From positions 118,687-182,686 of the forward strand of contig JAZGGH010000051.1 of assembly GCA_036480335.1 (NCBI GenBank): a stretch of DNA of 64,000 nucleotides, in the 5' to 3' direction. This document shows, one piece after another, positions 19,410 through 28,597 of this stretch (positions are counted from its first letter, which is position 1; the number at the start of each line of letters is the position of its first letter). Under the pieces are notes generated by a model, which was not told the origin of the DNA, did not search any database, and worked only from the letters and a program-made list of their open reading frames with translations. The position numbers were made by a program, and so were the translations under genes. This DNA is from JAZGER01 sp036480335. Lineage in GTDB: Bacteria > Pseudomonadota > Gammaproteobacteria > DSM-19610.

Positions 19410-21668
19410 ATGAAAAAAGTTATATCCCCGCTAGAGTCTGAAAAAACAGAAAATAAAGATCACTATCCGCCAGCGTATGATGCCAGTACAGGAACTGATA
19501 GTTTGCCGGAGAAAGCCATCAGTTCAGTAAAAACGCTAAATTCACCAGACCTTTATCTGAATCGAGAGTTAACGTTACTGAGTTTCAATCAGCGCGTGTT
19601 GAGTATGGTGCAAGATGAGAGGACACCGCTTCTTGAAAAAGTTAAATTTTTGGCTATCGTCTCCAGCAATCTTGATGAATTCTTTATGAAGCGTATCGGT
19701 GGCTTGAAGCAACAGATAGCAGCGGGTATTCGCACGCCGAGCGTAGATGGGATGACACCGATAGAACAGGTGCTTGCCTGCCAGCAAGTTGTGCAGGAAA
19801 TTGATCAGAAAAAAAATAGTTTATATGACCATGTTGTTGGGCTGCTACAGGAATACAACATTTGTATTAAGTCATATGCAGAATTGAGTGAGGAACAACA
19901 GGCACAGCTAAGGGCCTATTTTATAGATTCTATTTTCCCGCTACTGACTCCTCTGGCAATGGATCCGGGACACCCTTTTCCATTTATTTCGAACCTGGCG
20001 CTAAATTTGCTGGTTGTGCTGCGACATCCTGGTGGCAGTGCGACGCATATAGCCCGTATCAAAGTTCCCGTGTCGAAAGATATTGCACCACGATTTTTAC
20101 CTGTCGGTGATACGGATATTTTTGTAACGCAGGATGACGTTATCAGCAATAACCTTGACTTGTTATTTCCCGGTATGGAAATAATTTCCTGCGATCTGTT
20201 CAGGGTGACACGAAATGCCATTGTTGAAATTGAGGAAGAAGAAGCTGATGATTTGCTTGAAATGATTGAAACAGAACTTCGTGACCGGCATTTTGCACCC
20301 ATTGTGCGATTACAGATCAGTAGTGAAATGGATCCTGTGCTCAAGGGCATGTTGTCTGCAGAGTTGGGTCTGAATGAGGAGCTTGATGTCTTTGAAGCAG
20401 AGTCCATGATGGCCATGCGCGATTTATTTGAAATCGCCGCACTGGATCACCCCAAATTGCATGATCCAGTGCATAAACCCATAACTAACACTCGTTTGGC
20501 GCATGATAGCCGTAATATATTTCATATTATAAGAGAGCGAGGTGCTATTTTATTACAGCATCCTTATGAATCATTCAGCACTAGCGTTGAACGCTTCCTG
20601 AAAACAGCCAGTGAAGACCCCAAAGTGCTGGCGATCAAGATGACACTTTATCGAACATCAGATGAAGGAAGTATCATTAAATCCTTGTTGAAGGCCGCGT
20701 CAAATGGAAAGCAGGTTGCGGTTCTTGTGGAATTAAAGGCACGTTTTGATGAGGCTGAAAATATTCGCTGGGCGCGACGGCTGGAGCGCTCGGGTATTCA
20801 TGTTACCTATGGCGTCGTTGGCCTGAAAACGCATTCAAAAATTATCCTGGTTGTGCGCAAGGATTACAATGGGTTGCGCCGATATATGCATTTTGGAACT
20901 GGAAATTATCATTCGGGAACGGCCAGATTGTACAGCGACCTTGGTATGTTAACCTGTGACAAGGAGATGGCCGATGATCTGACAGAGCTATTCAACTATC
21001 TGACTGGCTACTCACCCCCACCTCGTTATCGTAAAATCCTTACAGCACCTTATACACTGAAAAAGAAAGTGCTCAACAAAATCGACCAGGAAATAAAATA
21101 CCAGGCTGCTGGAAAAAAAAGCCTGATTCAGTTGAAGACAAATGCGCTGGAAGATATCGATATTTGTAAAAGTCTCTATCGTGCCTGCCAGGCGGGTGTA
21201 AAGGTGGACCTGATTGTGCGTGATACTTGCCGAGTTCGTCCGGGTATTCCAGGGCTGAGTGAAACGATGACGGTCATCAGTGTCATTGGCCGTTTTCTGG
21301 AGCATGCGCGCATTTATTATTTTCACAATGATGGTGATGAAGAATATTTCATTGGTTCGGCCGATCTAATGGCCCGAAACCTGGAAAGCCGAGTTGAGGT
21401 TGTTGTGCCAGTGGAGGATGAAAAATTACGTCAGGAGTTACGGGTTATTCTTGATGCTCAGTTATCTAGCCGCAACAAGGTTTGGGAGATGCGTTCTGAT
21501 GGTACTTACGAAGAACGTCAACCGCTTAAGGGCAAAGAGTCATACAGCTCACAGCAAACTTTCATTGAGCTGGCACAGAAGCGTCGTGATGCAGCGATCA
21601 AACACCGACAGTCGAAATTACGAGAAAAGCTATTGAGCCATTTCCATAAACAGCTAAAAAAAATGTAG
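19410..21668 (+). CDS. ppk1: polyphosphate kinase 1
   Basis: Peripheral-membrane enzyme that polymerises the gamma-phosphate of ATP into polyphosphate. About 752 residues with the four PPK1 domains: N (LYLNRELTLLSFNQRVL), head, C1 and C2. The autophosphorylated His region is YMHFGTGNYHSGTARLYSDLG, and THSKIILVVRK carries the second phospholipase-D-like His. The N-terminus has an extra 40 or so polar residues before the conserved core. ATG 19410 is preferred to TTG 19407 because GAAAAGG lies 8 bases before it. Polyphosphate storage is common in sulfur-oxidising bacteria. Confidence 0.96.
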   Translation: MKKVISPLESEKTENKDHYPPAYDASTGTDSLPEKAISSVKTLNSPDLYLNRELTLLSFNQRVLSMVQDERTPLLEKVKFLAIVSSNLDEFFMKRIGGLKQQIAAGIRTPSVDGMTPIEQVLACQQVVQEIDQKKNSLYDHVVGLLQEYNICIKSYAELSEEQQAQLRAYFIDSIFPLLTPLAMDPGHPFPFISNLALNLLVVLRHPGGSATHIARIKVPVSKDIAPRFLPVGDTDIFVTQDDVISNNLDLLFPGMEIISCDLFRVTRNAIVEIEEEEADDLLEMIETELRDRHFAPIVRLQISSEMDPVLKGMLSAELGLNEELDVFEAESMMAMRDLFEIAALDHPKLHDPVHKPITNTRLAHDSRNIFHIIRERGAILLQHPYESFSTSVERFLKTASEDPKVLAIKMTLYRTSDEGSIIKSLLKAASNGKQVAVLVELKARFDEAENIRWARRLERSGIHVTYGVVGLKTHSKIILVVRKDYNGLRRYMHFGTGNYHSGTARLYSDLGMLTCDKEMADDLTELFNYLTGYSPPPRYRKILTAPYTLKKKVLNKIDQEIKYQAAGKKSLIQLKTNALEDIDICKSLYRACQAGVKVDLIVRDTCRVRPGIPGLSETMTVISVIGRFLEHARIYYFHNDGDEEYFIGSADLMARNLESRVEVVVPVEDEKLRQELRVILDAQLSSRNKVWEMRSDGTYEERQPLKGKESYSSQQTFIELAQKRRDAAIKHRQSKLREKLLSHFHKQLKKM

Positions 21669-21670
21669 CT

Positions 21671-21750
21671 AATATTTGAGTCCAGAGTAAAAACTTACAA
21701 TCGGTTATTATTTATCTATCAGGAAAGTTTATACTCTGGCCCCAAATATT
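21671..21750. repeat. imperfect 26-base inverted repeat between ppk1 and the GGDEF-EAL gene
   Basis: The left arm (21671-21696) begins AATATTTGAGTCCAGAGTA and the right arm (21725-21750) is its reverse complement with four mismatches, flanking a 28-base AT-rich centre. The core GG-CCAGAGTA-AAA resembles repeats carried by REP-associated or IS200-like elements in proteobacteria (from memory). It lies exactly between convergent genes and may also act as a bidirectional terminator. Confidence 0.7.
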
Positions 21751-21752
21751 AA

Positions 21753-24632
21753 TCAGGCATTCAGCTCGCGTATCTCTGACGGATTGCGAGAGTGGGCCAG
21801 ATTGATCGGAATTTCGCGCGGCTTGCCGATATAGTTGCCCTGAGCATAATCAACACCCAGCTTGCGTAACAGGCGTAATGTTGTCGCATTCTCTACATAT
21901 TCTGCGACAGTTTCCTTACCCAACGCATGAGAAACCTGATTCATTGATTTCACCATTTCCTGATCGACTCTGCTGTCTGCCAGTCCCTGAACAAAAGCAC
22001 CATCAATTTTTAATTTATCGACGGGTAATTTTTTCAGGTAAGCGAAGGATGAAAAACCGGAACCAAAGTCATCAAGTGCAAATTGACAACCGATAGCTTT
22101 CAGCGCAGCGATGAATTCGCAAGCACTATCAAGATTAGCGATCGCTGCAGTTTCGGTGATTTCAAAGCAAACACGCGGTGCATCAACATTGTATTCATCA
22201 ATCAGGTTATGAATCAGAGATAAAAGGCCTGAATCTTCGAAGGCCTTGCCTGACAGGTTGATGGCAAATGAAATGGTACTGTTGGTTTGTTGCAGGCGAC
22301 CAAGTTCACACAGGGCGTGGCGAATAATCCAGCGATCGACGCTGTGAATCAGACCAAAGCGTTCAGCTGCCGGCATAAAGCCACCTGGTAGAATAACTTT
22401 GCCATCATCGCAAAGCATCCGTACCAGAACTTCATAATGATAAACCTGATTATCTGCCAGCGACAGGATGGGTTGATAAACAAGCTGGAAACGATCACGT
22501 TCGAGCATCTCACGAACCAGACTGGCCCAGCCCATGTCTTCCGCCATACCCGCCTGATCACGTTTTGCAGGGTTATATATATGGCAGCGATTTCTTCCCT
22601 GAGATTTAGCCAGGTTGCAGGCTATGTCGGCTTCCGATAATGCTTCTTCTGCACTGCTGTGTGAAATATTGAGACGGGTTATGCCAATACTGCAGGTAAT
22701 GTTGAAACTTTTGCTGTTCTCGATAAAAGTAAATTTATCGAAAGTCTTGCGAATATCTTCCGCGGCTTTTTCTGCATCCTGTTCGCTGATGTTGTACAGC
22801 AGCAGGGTGAATTCATCACCGCCGAAGCGAGCCAGCAGGTCTTCATGCCGGAGCTGTTTTTTCAGAAGCTGTGTGGCTGCGATGAGTAACTTGTCGCCAG
22901 CCGCATGTCCGAGTGTGTCATTGACATACTTGAACTGATCGAGATCAATATAAAACAAAGAGGTTGTAGATGCCGGTTGATGAGTGAGTTGTCGTATGGC
23001 TTTGTGTAATTGTTGTTGGAAGTAATAGCGATTAAACAGGCGTGTAAGACTGTCATGTTCGGCCTGGAAAGTTAACCGGTCTTCAAAGGCTTTCTGTTCA
23101 GTGATGTCTCGTGCGGTGCCGCTAATGCTAATCACATTGCCCTGCGTATCTCTATGTTTGCGCGCATTGAAACTGAGGTGGCGAGCGTTGCCGTCAGCAT
23201 CGATATGAATAGTTTCGTAGCCAGAGAAGCTGTCACCTACAGCCGAGAATGCAATCATATCGGTATCAATGCATTCAGCTGCAGAGAAGTTGGCAACAGC
23301 CTGTCCCAACATATTTTTCGGTGCCAGCCCATAAATCAACTGGCTGGAGGCATTCAGATAACTCCAGCAGCCCTTGTGGTCGACAGACCATACCAGATCA
23401 TGTGCTGTTTCAACCAGCGAACGATAGCGTTGTTCGATATCTAAAAGATTTTTTTCGGCTTCCTTGCGTTGCTGAATATCGCCAACCAGGCAGGTAAACA
23501 TACGCTTGCCACTAATCATCATTTTTGAAATACGTAGGGATGCCTGCACTGATTGCCCCTGTCGATGCCTACCGATCACTTCAATTTCATCAAGCTGGGC
23601 TGCAATTGGGGTGTAGGGAATAAACTGGTCGGGCAGTAACAACGACATATGCTTACCTCGAATTTCCAGGGCACTATAGCCGAATAGTGTTTCTGCGGCC
23701 GCATTGAATGTATCAATCAGACCTTTACTATCGACGACGATAATGCCTTCCGCAGCGCTGTCAACAATACTGCGCATGTGTGTTTCTTTGTCGGCTATGC
23801 GTTGATAGGCGTTTCCCAGGGTTCGGGTAAGTTGGCCAATTTCATCAAGGGTTGCCGGTTGAATGCTGGAAAGAACGGCATGTGTAGAGGCACCACTAGT
23901 TTCAAACAGTTGCTGAAAAGGCTGGAATGCTTGCCTGATGCCATTGACTGCTTGCCAGGTAACAATCAATGTAAACAATAGCAGGGTGGCTGGCAGAATC
24001 ATCATGCCTGTTTCAAAGTTGCTTGTATTCATCAGAAAATGATCAATGAGTAAGAAGTACGCCAGTATCGGAGCTATTCCGACAAGGAGTATTATCCGGG
24101 TTGTCAGACTGGCATGAATACACTGCGGTTTAAGCATCGACGAGATGGAGCCAAGCTGGTTCTGGGCATATAGCCAGACAGGTAATCCTGTGAGTAATGC
24201 GGCGGCAGTTTGTATAAACAGGAATTGTAAAATATTCCCTGTTGGCAGTTGAATACCATTGAATCGAAGCGCAATCACCAGTAATAGAGTGCTACTAATG
24301 ATATAGCCGAGATGGAATAACCAGAACTCACGGTTGAATTGGCCAAGTTTCAAGTGTAGATGATTGGGCGCTGTGGATTGGGCGGTATCCGGATAGTCTC
24401 TTACCCATAAGGCAAAGGGAGTAATGAAACGCTGGAAATGCAGCAAGCTCCAGAACACAAAAACAAGTCCGGCAAGCGGCAGCACGCCCTGATTAACCAG
24501 CAGAGTACTATATTCTCTGGGAAGAATGCCGAAATGTACAGCGCTGACGAAGCCGCCCACCAGTGTTATTAGATAACCTGAAAACAGGATTACCGCAAAA
24601 CGCCGTCCAATACGCTCCGCTATGTCTTTCAT
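21753..24632 (-). CDS. membrane PAS-PAS-GGDEF-EAL cyclic-di-GMP protein
   Basis: A 959-residue sensor that makes or breaks cyclic di-GMP. Six hydrophobic segments occupy about residues 13-240. Two PAS domains follow (about 285-390 and 405-520, each with the DxxG/NAAAETLFGYS-like core). The GGDEF domain has an intact GGDEF at about 603-607 and an RxxD inhibitory site (RHED) five residues before it. The EAL domain begins with the variant EVL in YEVLVRM near 732 and keeps the catalytic pieces NLSG, FEITETA, DDFGSGFSS and KIDGAFV. Both activities could therefore be live. It converges on ppk1 across an inverted repeat. Confidence 0.93.
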   Translation of the reverse strand: MKDIAERIGRRFAVILFSGYLITLVGGFVSAVHFGILPREYSTLLVNQGVLPLAGLVFVFWSLLHFQRFITPFALWVRDYPDTAQSTAPNHLHLKLGQFNREFWLFHLGYIISSTLLLVIALRFNGIQLPTGNILQFLFIQTAAALLTGLPVWLYAQNQLGSISSMLKPQCIHASLTTRIILLVGIAPILAYFLLIDHFLMNTSNFETGMMILPATLLLFTLIVTWQAVNGIRQAFQPFQQLFETSGASTHAVLSSIQPATLDEIGQLTRTLGNAYQRIADKETHMRSIVDSAAEGIIVVDSKGLIDTFNAAAETLFGYSALEIRGKHMSLLLPDQFIPYTPIAAQLDEIEVIGRHRQGQSVQASLRISKMMISGKRMFTCLVGDIQQRKEAEKNLLDIEQRYRSLVETAHDLVWSVDHKGCWSYLNASSQLIYGLAPKNMLGQAVANFSAAECIDTDMIAFSAVGDSFSGYETIHIDADGNARHLSFNARKHRDTQGNVISISGTARDITEQKAFEDRLTFQAEHDSLTRLFNRYYFQQQLHKAIRQLTHQPASTTSLFYIDLDQFKYVNDTLGHAAGDKLLIAATQLLKKQLRHEDLLARFGGDEFTLLLYNISEQDAEKAAEDIRKTFDKFTFIENSKSFNITCSIGITRLNISHSSAEEALSEADIACNLAKSQGRNRCHIYNPAKRDQAGMAEDMGWASLVREMLERDRFQLVYQPILSLADNQVYHYEVLVRMLCDDGKVILPGGFMPAAERFGLIHSVDRWIIRHALCELGRLQQTNSTISFAINLSGKAFEDSGLLSLIHNLIDEYNVDAPRVCFEITETAAIANLDSACEFIAALKAIGCQFALDDFGSGFSSFAYLKKLPVDKLKIDGAFVQGLADSRVDQEMVKSMNQVSHALGKETVAEYVENATTLRLLRKLGVDYAQGNYIGKPREIPINLAHSRNPSEIRELNA

Positions 24633-24816
24633 GCAGTTCCAACCTAGATTTGCCTAGCTATATAATTATATAAAACAATAGCTTAGTGGTTATTTGAAAT
24701 GTATTAGGTAAGATAATGGCATAACCTGCGAAATTTGCAACACTTAAATCAATTTTTCGTCTTTCGGGAAGCGGACCGGTAGAATGTCCATATCATCAAT
24801 ATTTAGGAGAATTGTG

Positions 24817-25947
24817 GTGAAACGACGTGATTTCATTCGCCAGGCTGGTGGTGGGCTGATTGTTTCTGGAGCCTTGCTGGGTTCGGGTTGTAATCAGGAT
24901 GCCGCAACCGCGGTAGCGACGACGAGCACAGCCGCTAAGAGTAAACCGATACACTGGAAAATGGTCACCACCTGGCCAAAGAATTTTCCCGGTCTTGGAA
25001 CAGGTGCGAATAAACTGGCTGAATTGATTACCACGATGAGTGGTGGTCGGCTAACTGTCAAAGTTTATGGTGCGAATGAACTGGTTCCACCGTTTGAGGT
25101 GTTCGATACGGTTTCTCGCGGAACGGCTGAAATTGGTCACGGTGCTGCCTATTACTGGAAAGGAAAAATTGAGGAAGCGCAGTTTTTCACCACTGTTCCA
25201 TTTGGCCTGACGGCAGATGAGATGAATGGCTGGCTTTATCATGGTGGTGGTATGACACTCTGGCGTGATGTTTACCAGCCATTCGGACTTGAGCCACTGG
25301 CTGCGGGCAACACAGGGGTGCAAATGGCTGGCTGGTTTAACCGGGAAATTAATTCGATCAAGGATATGCAAGGATTGAAAATGCGTATTCCTGGTTTAGG
25401 TGGCGAGGTCTTTGCGCGCGCTGGAGGGACACCGGTTACGTTACCGGGTAGTGAATTATTTACCTCGCTACAGTCTGGTGCGATTGATGCGACGGAATGG
25501 GTTGGACCTTATAATGATCTGGCGTTTGGCCTGTACAAGGCCGCGAAGTATTACTATTACCCAGGTTGGCATGAGCCAGGTGCAACCCTGGAAGCTATCG
25601 TAAATCTTCAGGCAATGAATGCCTTGCCTGAAGATTTACAAAGCATCGTTCGCAATGCTGCCCGTGTGGTCAATCTGGATATGCTGGCAGAATATACGGC
25701 GTTGAATAACCAGGCGCTGCAAACTCTGGTGAATGAGCACAAGGTTGATGTGCGGCGACTACCGGATGAAGTATTGAATACTTTGCGGAGTTTGTCTGAG
25801 GATGTTGTTCAGGAGCTGGCGGGGAAGAATCCACAGGCGCAGAAAATTTACGCATCGTATTCGGCTTACCGGCAACAGGTCATGCAATGGTCAGATATTT
25901 CGGATCGTGCTTATTTGAATATTCGTGCTAATCAAAAGGTATCCTGA
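24817..25947 (+). CDS. TRAP-transporter DctP-family substrate-binding protein, without its permease genes
   Basis: A 376-residue periplasmic binding protein of the DctP/TakP type, whose close relatives bind 2-oxo or other small carboxylates. The start is taken at GTG 24817, 7 bases after AGGAG (24805-24809), giving MKRRDFIRQAGGGLIVSG, a twin-arginine signal (RRDFIRQ) followed by GSGCN, possibly a lipid-attached Cys. The mature part begins WKMVTTWPKNFPGLGTGAN and has GLKMRIPGLGGEVF (the conserved Arg for the carboxylate) and DATEWVGPYND. No dctQ or dctM lies nearby. The 3' end overlaps priA by 16 bases, convergently. Confidence 0.88.
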   Translation: MKRRDFIRQAGGGLIVSGALLGSGCNQDAATAVATTSTAAKSKPIHWKMVTTWPKNFPGLGTGANKLAELITTMSGGRLTVKVYGANELVPPFEVFDTVSRGTAEIGHGAAYYWKGKIEEAQFFTTVPFGLTADEMNGWLYHGGGMTLWRDVYQPFGLEPLAAGNTGVQMAGWFNREINSIKDMQGLKMRIPGLGGEVFARAGGTPVTLPGSELFTSLQSGAIDATEWVGPYNDLAFGLYKAAKYYYYPGWHEPGATLEAIVNLQAMNALPEDLQSIVRNAARVVNLDMLAEYTALNNQALQTLVNEHKVDVRRLPDEVLNTLRSLSEDVVQELAGKNPQAQKIYASYSAYRQQVMQWSDISDRAYLNIRANQKVS

Positions 25948-28145
25948 GGATCAACATCAATTGACCAGCGTACCCGGGTTGATTTCTGATTGGCAATTTG
26001 TGGCAGCCATTGCCGTAAAAATTTTTGCAGGCAAGCGCGTTCGGCAGACTGCACCAGTAGTTGAGCACGGTAACGACCCGCACGTCGCTCCATTGGTGCG
26101 GGTACTGGCCCCCAGAAATTAATTCCATCGGATAACAGTGGCGTTGCCAGTTGTTTGGCGTTTAGAAGGTAGTTCATGGGTTCGTCTGCCTGTGGTGATT
26201 CCGCCCTCAACATGGCCAGTTGTGTGTAGGGGGGTAACAGCGCAAGCTGGCGTTCCTGCAGAGCCAGCTTTGCAAAAGCCGGATATCCCTGGCTAATAAG
26301 TTGCTGTAACAGAGGATGCTCGGGTTGATGCGTTTGAATAATGACTTCACCTTGTTGTTCACCACGCCCGGAACGTCCGGCAACCTGAATAATCAATTGA
26401 GCCATGCGTTCGCTGCTACGGAAATCTGCACTCAGCAAACCTTGATCAACATCCAGTATGGCAACCAGAGTGACACCTGGAAAATGATGGCCTTTAGCCA
26501 GCATCTGGGTGCCGAGCAGGATGGGCGCCTGACCACTGCTAGCGCGTTTAAGTGCCTTTTTCAGACTGCCTTTGCGGCTGGTGGTATCCCTGTCAATGCG
26601 CAGTACTTCATATTGGGGAAAGCATTTTTGTAAAGCGGCCTCGATTCTTTCGGTGCCCTGTCCAATGGCAATAAGTTCGCTACTGCCACACTCAGGACAT
26701 TGTACGGGTAAGCGCTGTTGATGATCACAATGATGACAGCGGAGCTGGCGTGATGAACGATGGTAAGTCATGTTCGCATCACAACGTTGGCATTTTGCAG
26801 ACCAGCCGCAATCATGACAGAGCATCACTGGTGCGAAGCCGCGGCGGTTCAGAAACAGTAAAACTTGCCCGCCTTTTGTCAAATGGGATTGAATCTGGGC
26901 AATAAGGGTGTCTGATAAATTGTCCTGCATGGATGATTGGCGTACATCCAGTAACGTCATATCAGGCATGCTTGCATTGCCAGCACGTTCAGGCAGTGAT
27001 AAGAGTGTGTATCGATTTGTTTGCACATTGTGCAGGGATTCCAGCGAGGGTGTTGCCGATCCCAGCACAACGGGAATCTGGTATTGATGGGCACGCCAGA
27101 CAGCAAGATCGCGGGCTGAATATCGAAACCCTTCCTGTTGTTTCAGAGAGACATCATGTTCTTCATCAACAATGATTAGCCCAGGTTTGGCGAGCGCGGA
27201 AAAAACAGCGGAGCGAGTTCCGATAATGACGCCTGCAGCACCACTTCTGGCCTGTTGCCAGGCAGCAAGGCGTTGACCTTTGTTTAGGCCGGAATGCATC
27301 ACCGCGAGTGGCGTATCGAGTTGCTCGCCAAAGCGTTGCACCAGTTGGGGTGTGAGACCAATTTCGGGAACAAGTACCAGTACTTGTTGCTGGCGCTTAA
27401 GAACTTCTTTTATCAGCGCCAGATAAACGGCTGTTTTACCACTGCCCGTGACACCTTCCAGCAAGCAGGGATAAAAACTGTCGAGTTTGTTACGGGTCTG
27501 TTCAAACGCGGATGTTTGTGCTGCGTTGAGGGTAATTTGTTGAGTGTGATAGGCGGCTGAGGTTTGTTTAATCATCTCCGGCGGAGGAATTTTTTTTAGC
27601 CAGCCTTTTTGTTCAAGTGTTTTCAGTACTGATAGAGGCGCGTCCAGCGCATCACCAGACAGACCTTCTGCATTTACCTGCAGGCGGGCAATGACTGTCG
27701 CCTGACGTGAGGCATTTTTCAGACTGCCTGGTTGAATGCTTTTGCCTGTGTCGGTAAGTGTCCACCAGAATGAGATGTTGCGTTTTTGCTGTTTCGGGTT
27801 GCGTAATAAAACCGGTAAAGCAGTGGCACAGGCTTCGCCGAGAGGATAGTGATAATAGCGTGAAGCCCATTTGATCAGAGCCAGCAGCCGTTGATCAAAA
27901 ACGGGGGTGTGATCAAGAATTTCCAGTGCAGCCCTTAGTTTTTGAGGATGGATCGTAGTGGATGTGTCTGTTTCAATCAGAATGCCAGTCAATTGTCGCC
28001 TGCCGAAAGGGACCAGTACCCGGATACCAGGCTGGATGCTAGTTGTAGCAACCTTTTCAGGTGGAGCATAGTCAAACAGACGATTGACTGGGGAGGGCAC
28101 CGCAATTCTGAGAATAATGCAAGATTGGGAAGATGGTCGGGTCAT
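25932..28145 (-). CDS. priA: primosomal protein N' (replication restart helicase)
   Basis: Superfamily 2 helicase that recognises stalled forks and reloads the replisome. The 737 residues have the N-terminal DNA-binding domain, Walker A GVTGSGKTAVYL near 229-240, DEEHDVSLKQQEGFRYSARDL (motif II, in two blocks), a zinc region with paired cysteines (CHDCGWSAKCQRCD, CHHCDHQ, CPECGSSEL) and the C-terminal helicase lobe with QVAGRSGR. Full length with no missing motif. The last codons overlap the TRAP binding-protein gene on the other strand. Confidence 0.97.
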   Translation of the reverse strand: MTRPSSQSCIILRIAVPSPVNRLFDYAPPEKVATTSIQPGIRVLVPFGRRQLTGILIETDTSTTIHPQKLRAALEILDHTPVFDQRLLALIKWASRYYHYPLGEACATALPVLLRNPKQQKRNISFWWTLTDTGKSIQPGSLKNASRQATVIARLQVNAEGLSGDALDAPLSVLKTLEQKGWLKKIPPPEMIKQTSAAYHTQQITLNAAQTSAFEQTRNKLDSFYPCLLEGVTGSGKTAVYLALIKEVLKRQQQVLVLVPEIGLTPQLVQRFGEQLDTPLAVMHSGLNKGQRLAAWQQARSGAAGVIIGTRSAVFSALAKPGLIIVDEEHDVSLKQQEGFRYSARDLAVWRAHQYQIPVVLGSATPSLESLHNVQTNRYTLLSLPERAGNASMPDMTLLDVRQSSMQDNLSDTLIAQIQSHLTKGGQVLLFLNRRGFAPVMLCHDCGWSAKCQRCDANMTYHRSSRQLRCHHCDHQQRLPVQCPECGSSELIAIGQGTERIEAALQKCFPQYEVLRIDRDTTSRKGSLKKALKRASSGQAPILLGTQMLAKGHHFPGVTLVAILDVDQGLLSADFRSSERMAQLIIQVAGRSGRGEQQGEVIIQTHQPEHPLLQQLISQGYPAFAKLALQERQLALLPPYTQLAMLRAESPQADEPMNYLLNAKQLATPLLSDGINFWGPVPAPMERRAGRYRAQLLVQSAERACLQKFLRQWLPQIANQKSTRVRWSIDVDPQDTF

Positions 28146-28597
28146 AAGAGCTAATTGTACGGCAAAATATTTTGTGAATAGTTGTCAATTTTTGCGGTGA
28201 CCTTTTTCTAATTAGAGAAATAAAAATACCGAGGTATTGACTTGACTGAGATTTAATCGAATTAAAGACAGGCTGTTTTAAAGCATTGTTTATTAGAAAA
28301 TTAATCCATTTATCGAGTATTTCTGCAAGGCTAAATTGTGCTGTTTAAAGGGCTCAAGTTTGACTTTCTATTCATTTTTCGTCGATAATAGAACATATAT
28401 ATGTGCAATTTATGTAAAATAATAATAAAGAATGCCGTTATGATTGCTGGATAGTCAGTTCAGAACAACTTAATAAAGCTGATTGTTATTTTGAAACAAA
28501 TTTGTTGGAATTTGGTATTACAGGGGTAGGCACCCGGAATGGAAGCAATTTTATAGGGTTGCCATCAGTTAATTTTAATGATTCAGGATTCTAAATA
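28146..28597. other. 452-base AT-rich intergenic region upstream of the giant secreted protein
   Basis: Between the divergent priA and the giant gene. It holds a perfect 12-base palindrome ACATATATATGT (28393-28404) and a TTGACT-like stretch near 28241, but no clear paired promoter boxes. A GGGTAGG-CACCC stem near 28523-28534 lies in the 5' leader; I could not match it to a riboswitch class. No reliable small gene is seen. Confidence 0.4.

Noticed and set aside
28500..28597. Possible riboswitch (cyclic-di-GMP type) in the leader of the giant gene
   Set aside because: A G/C stem near 28523 is present but the conserved GEMM tetraloop, receptor and core sequences were not found.
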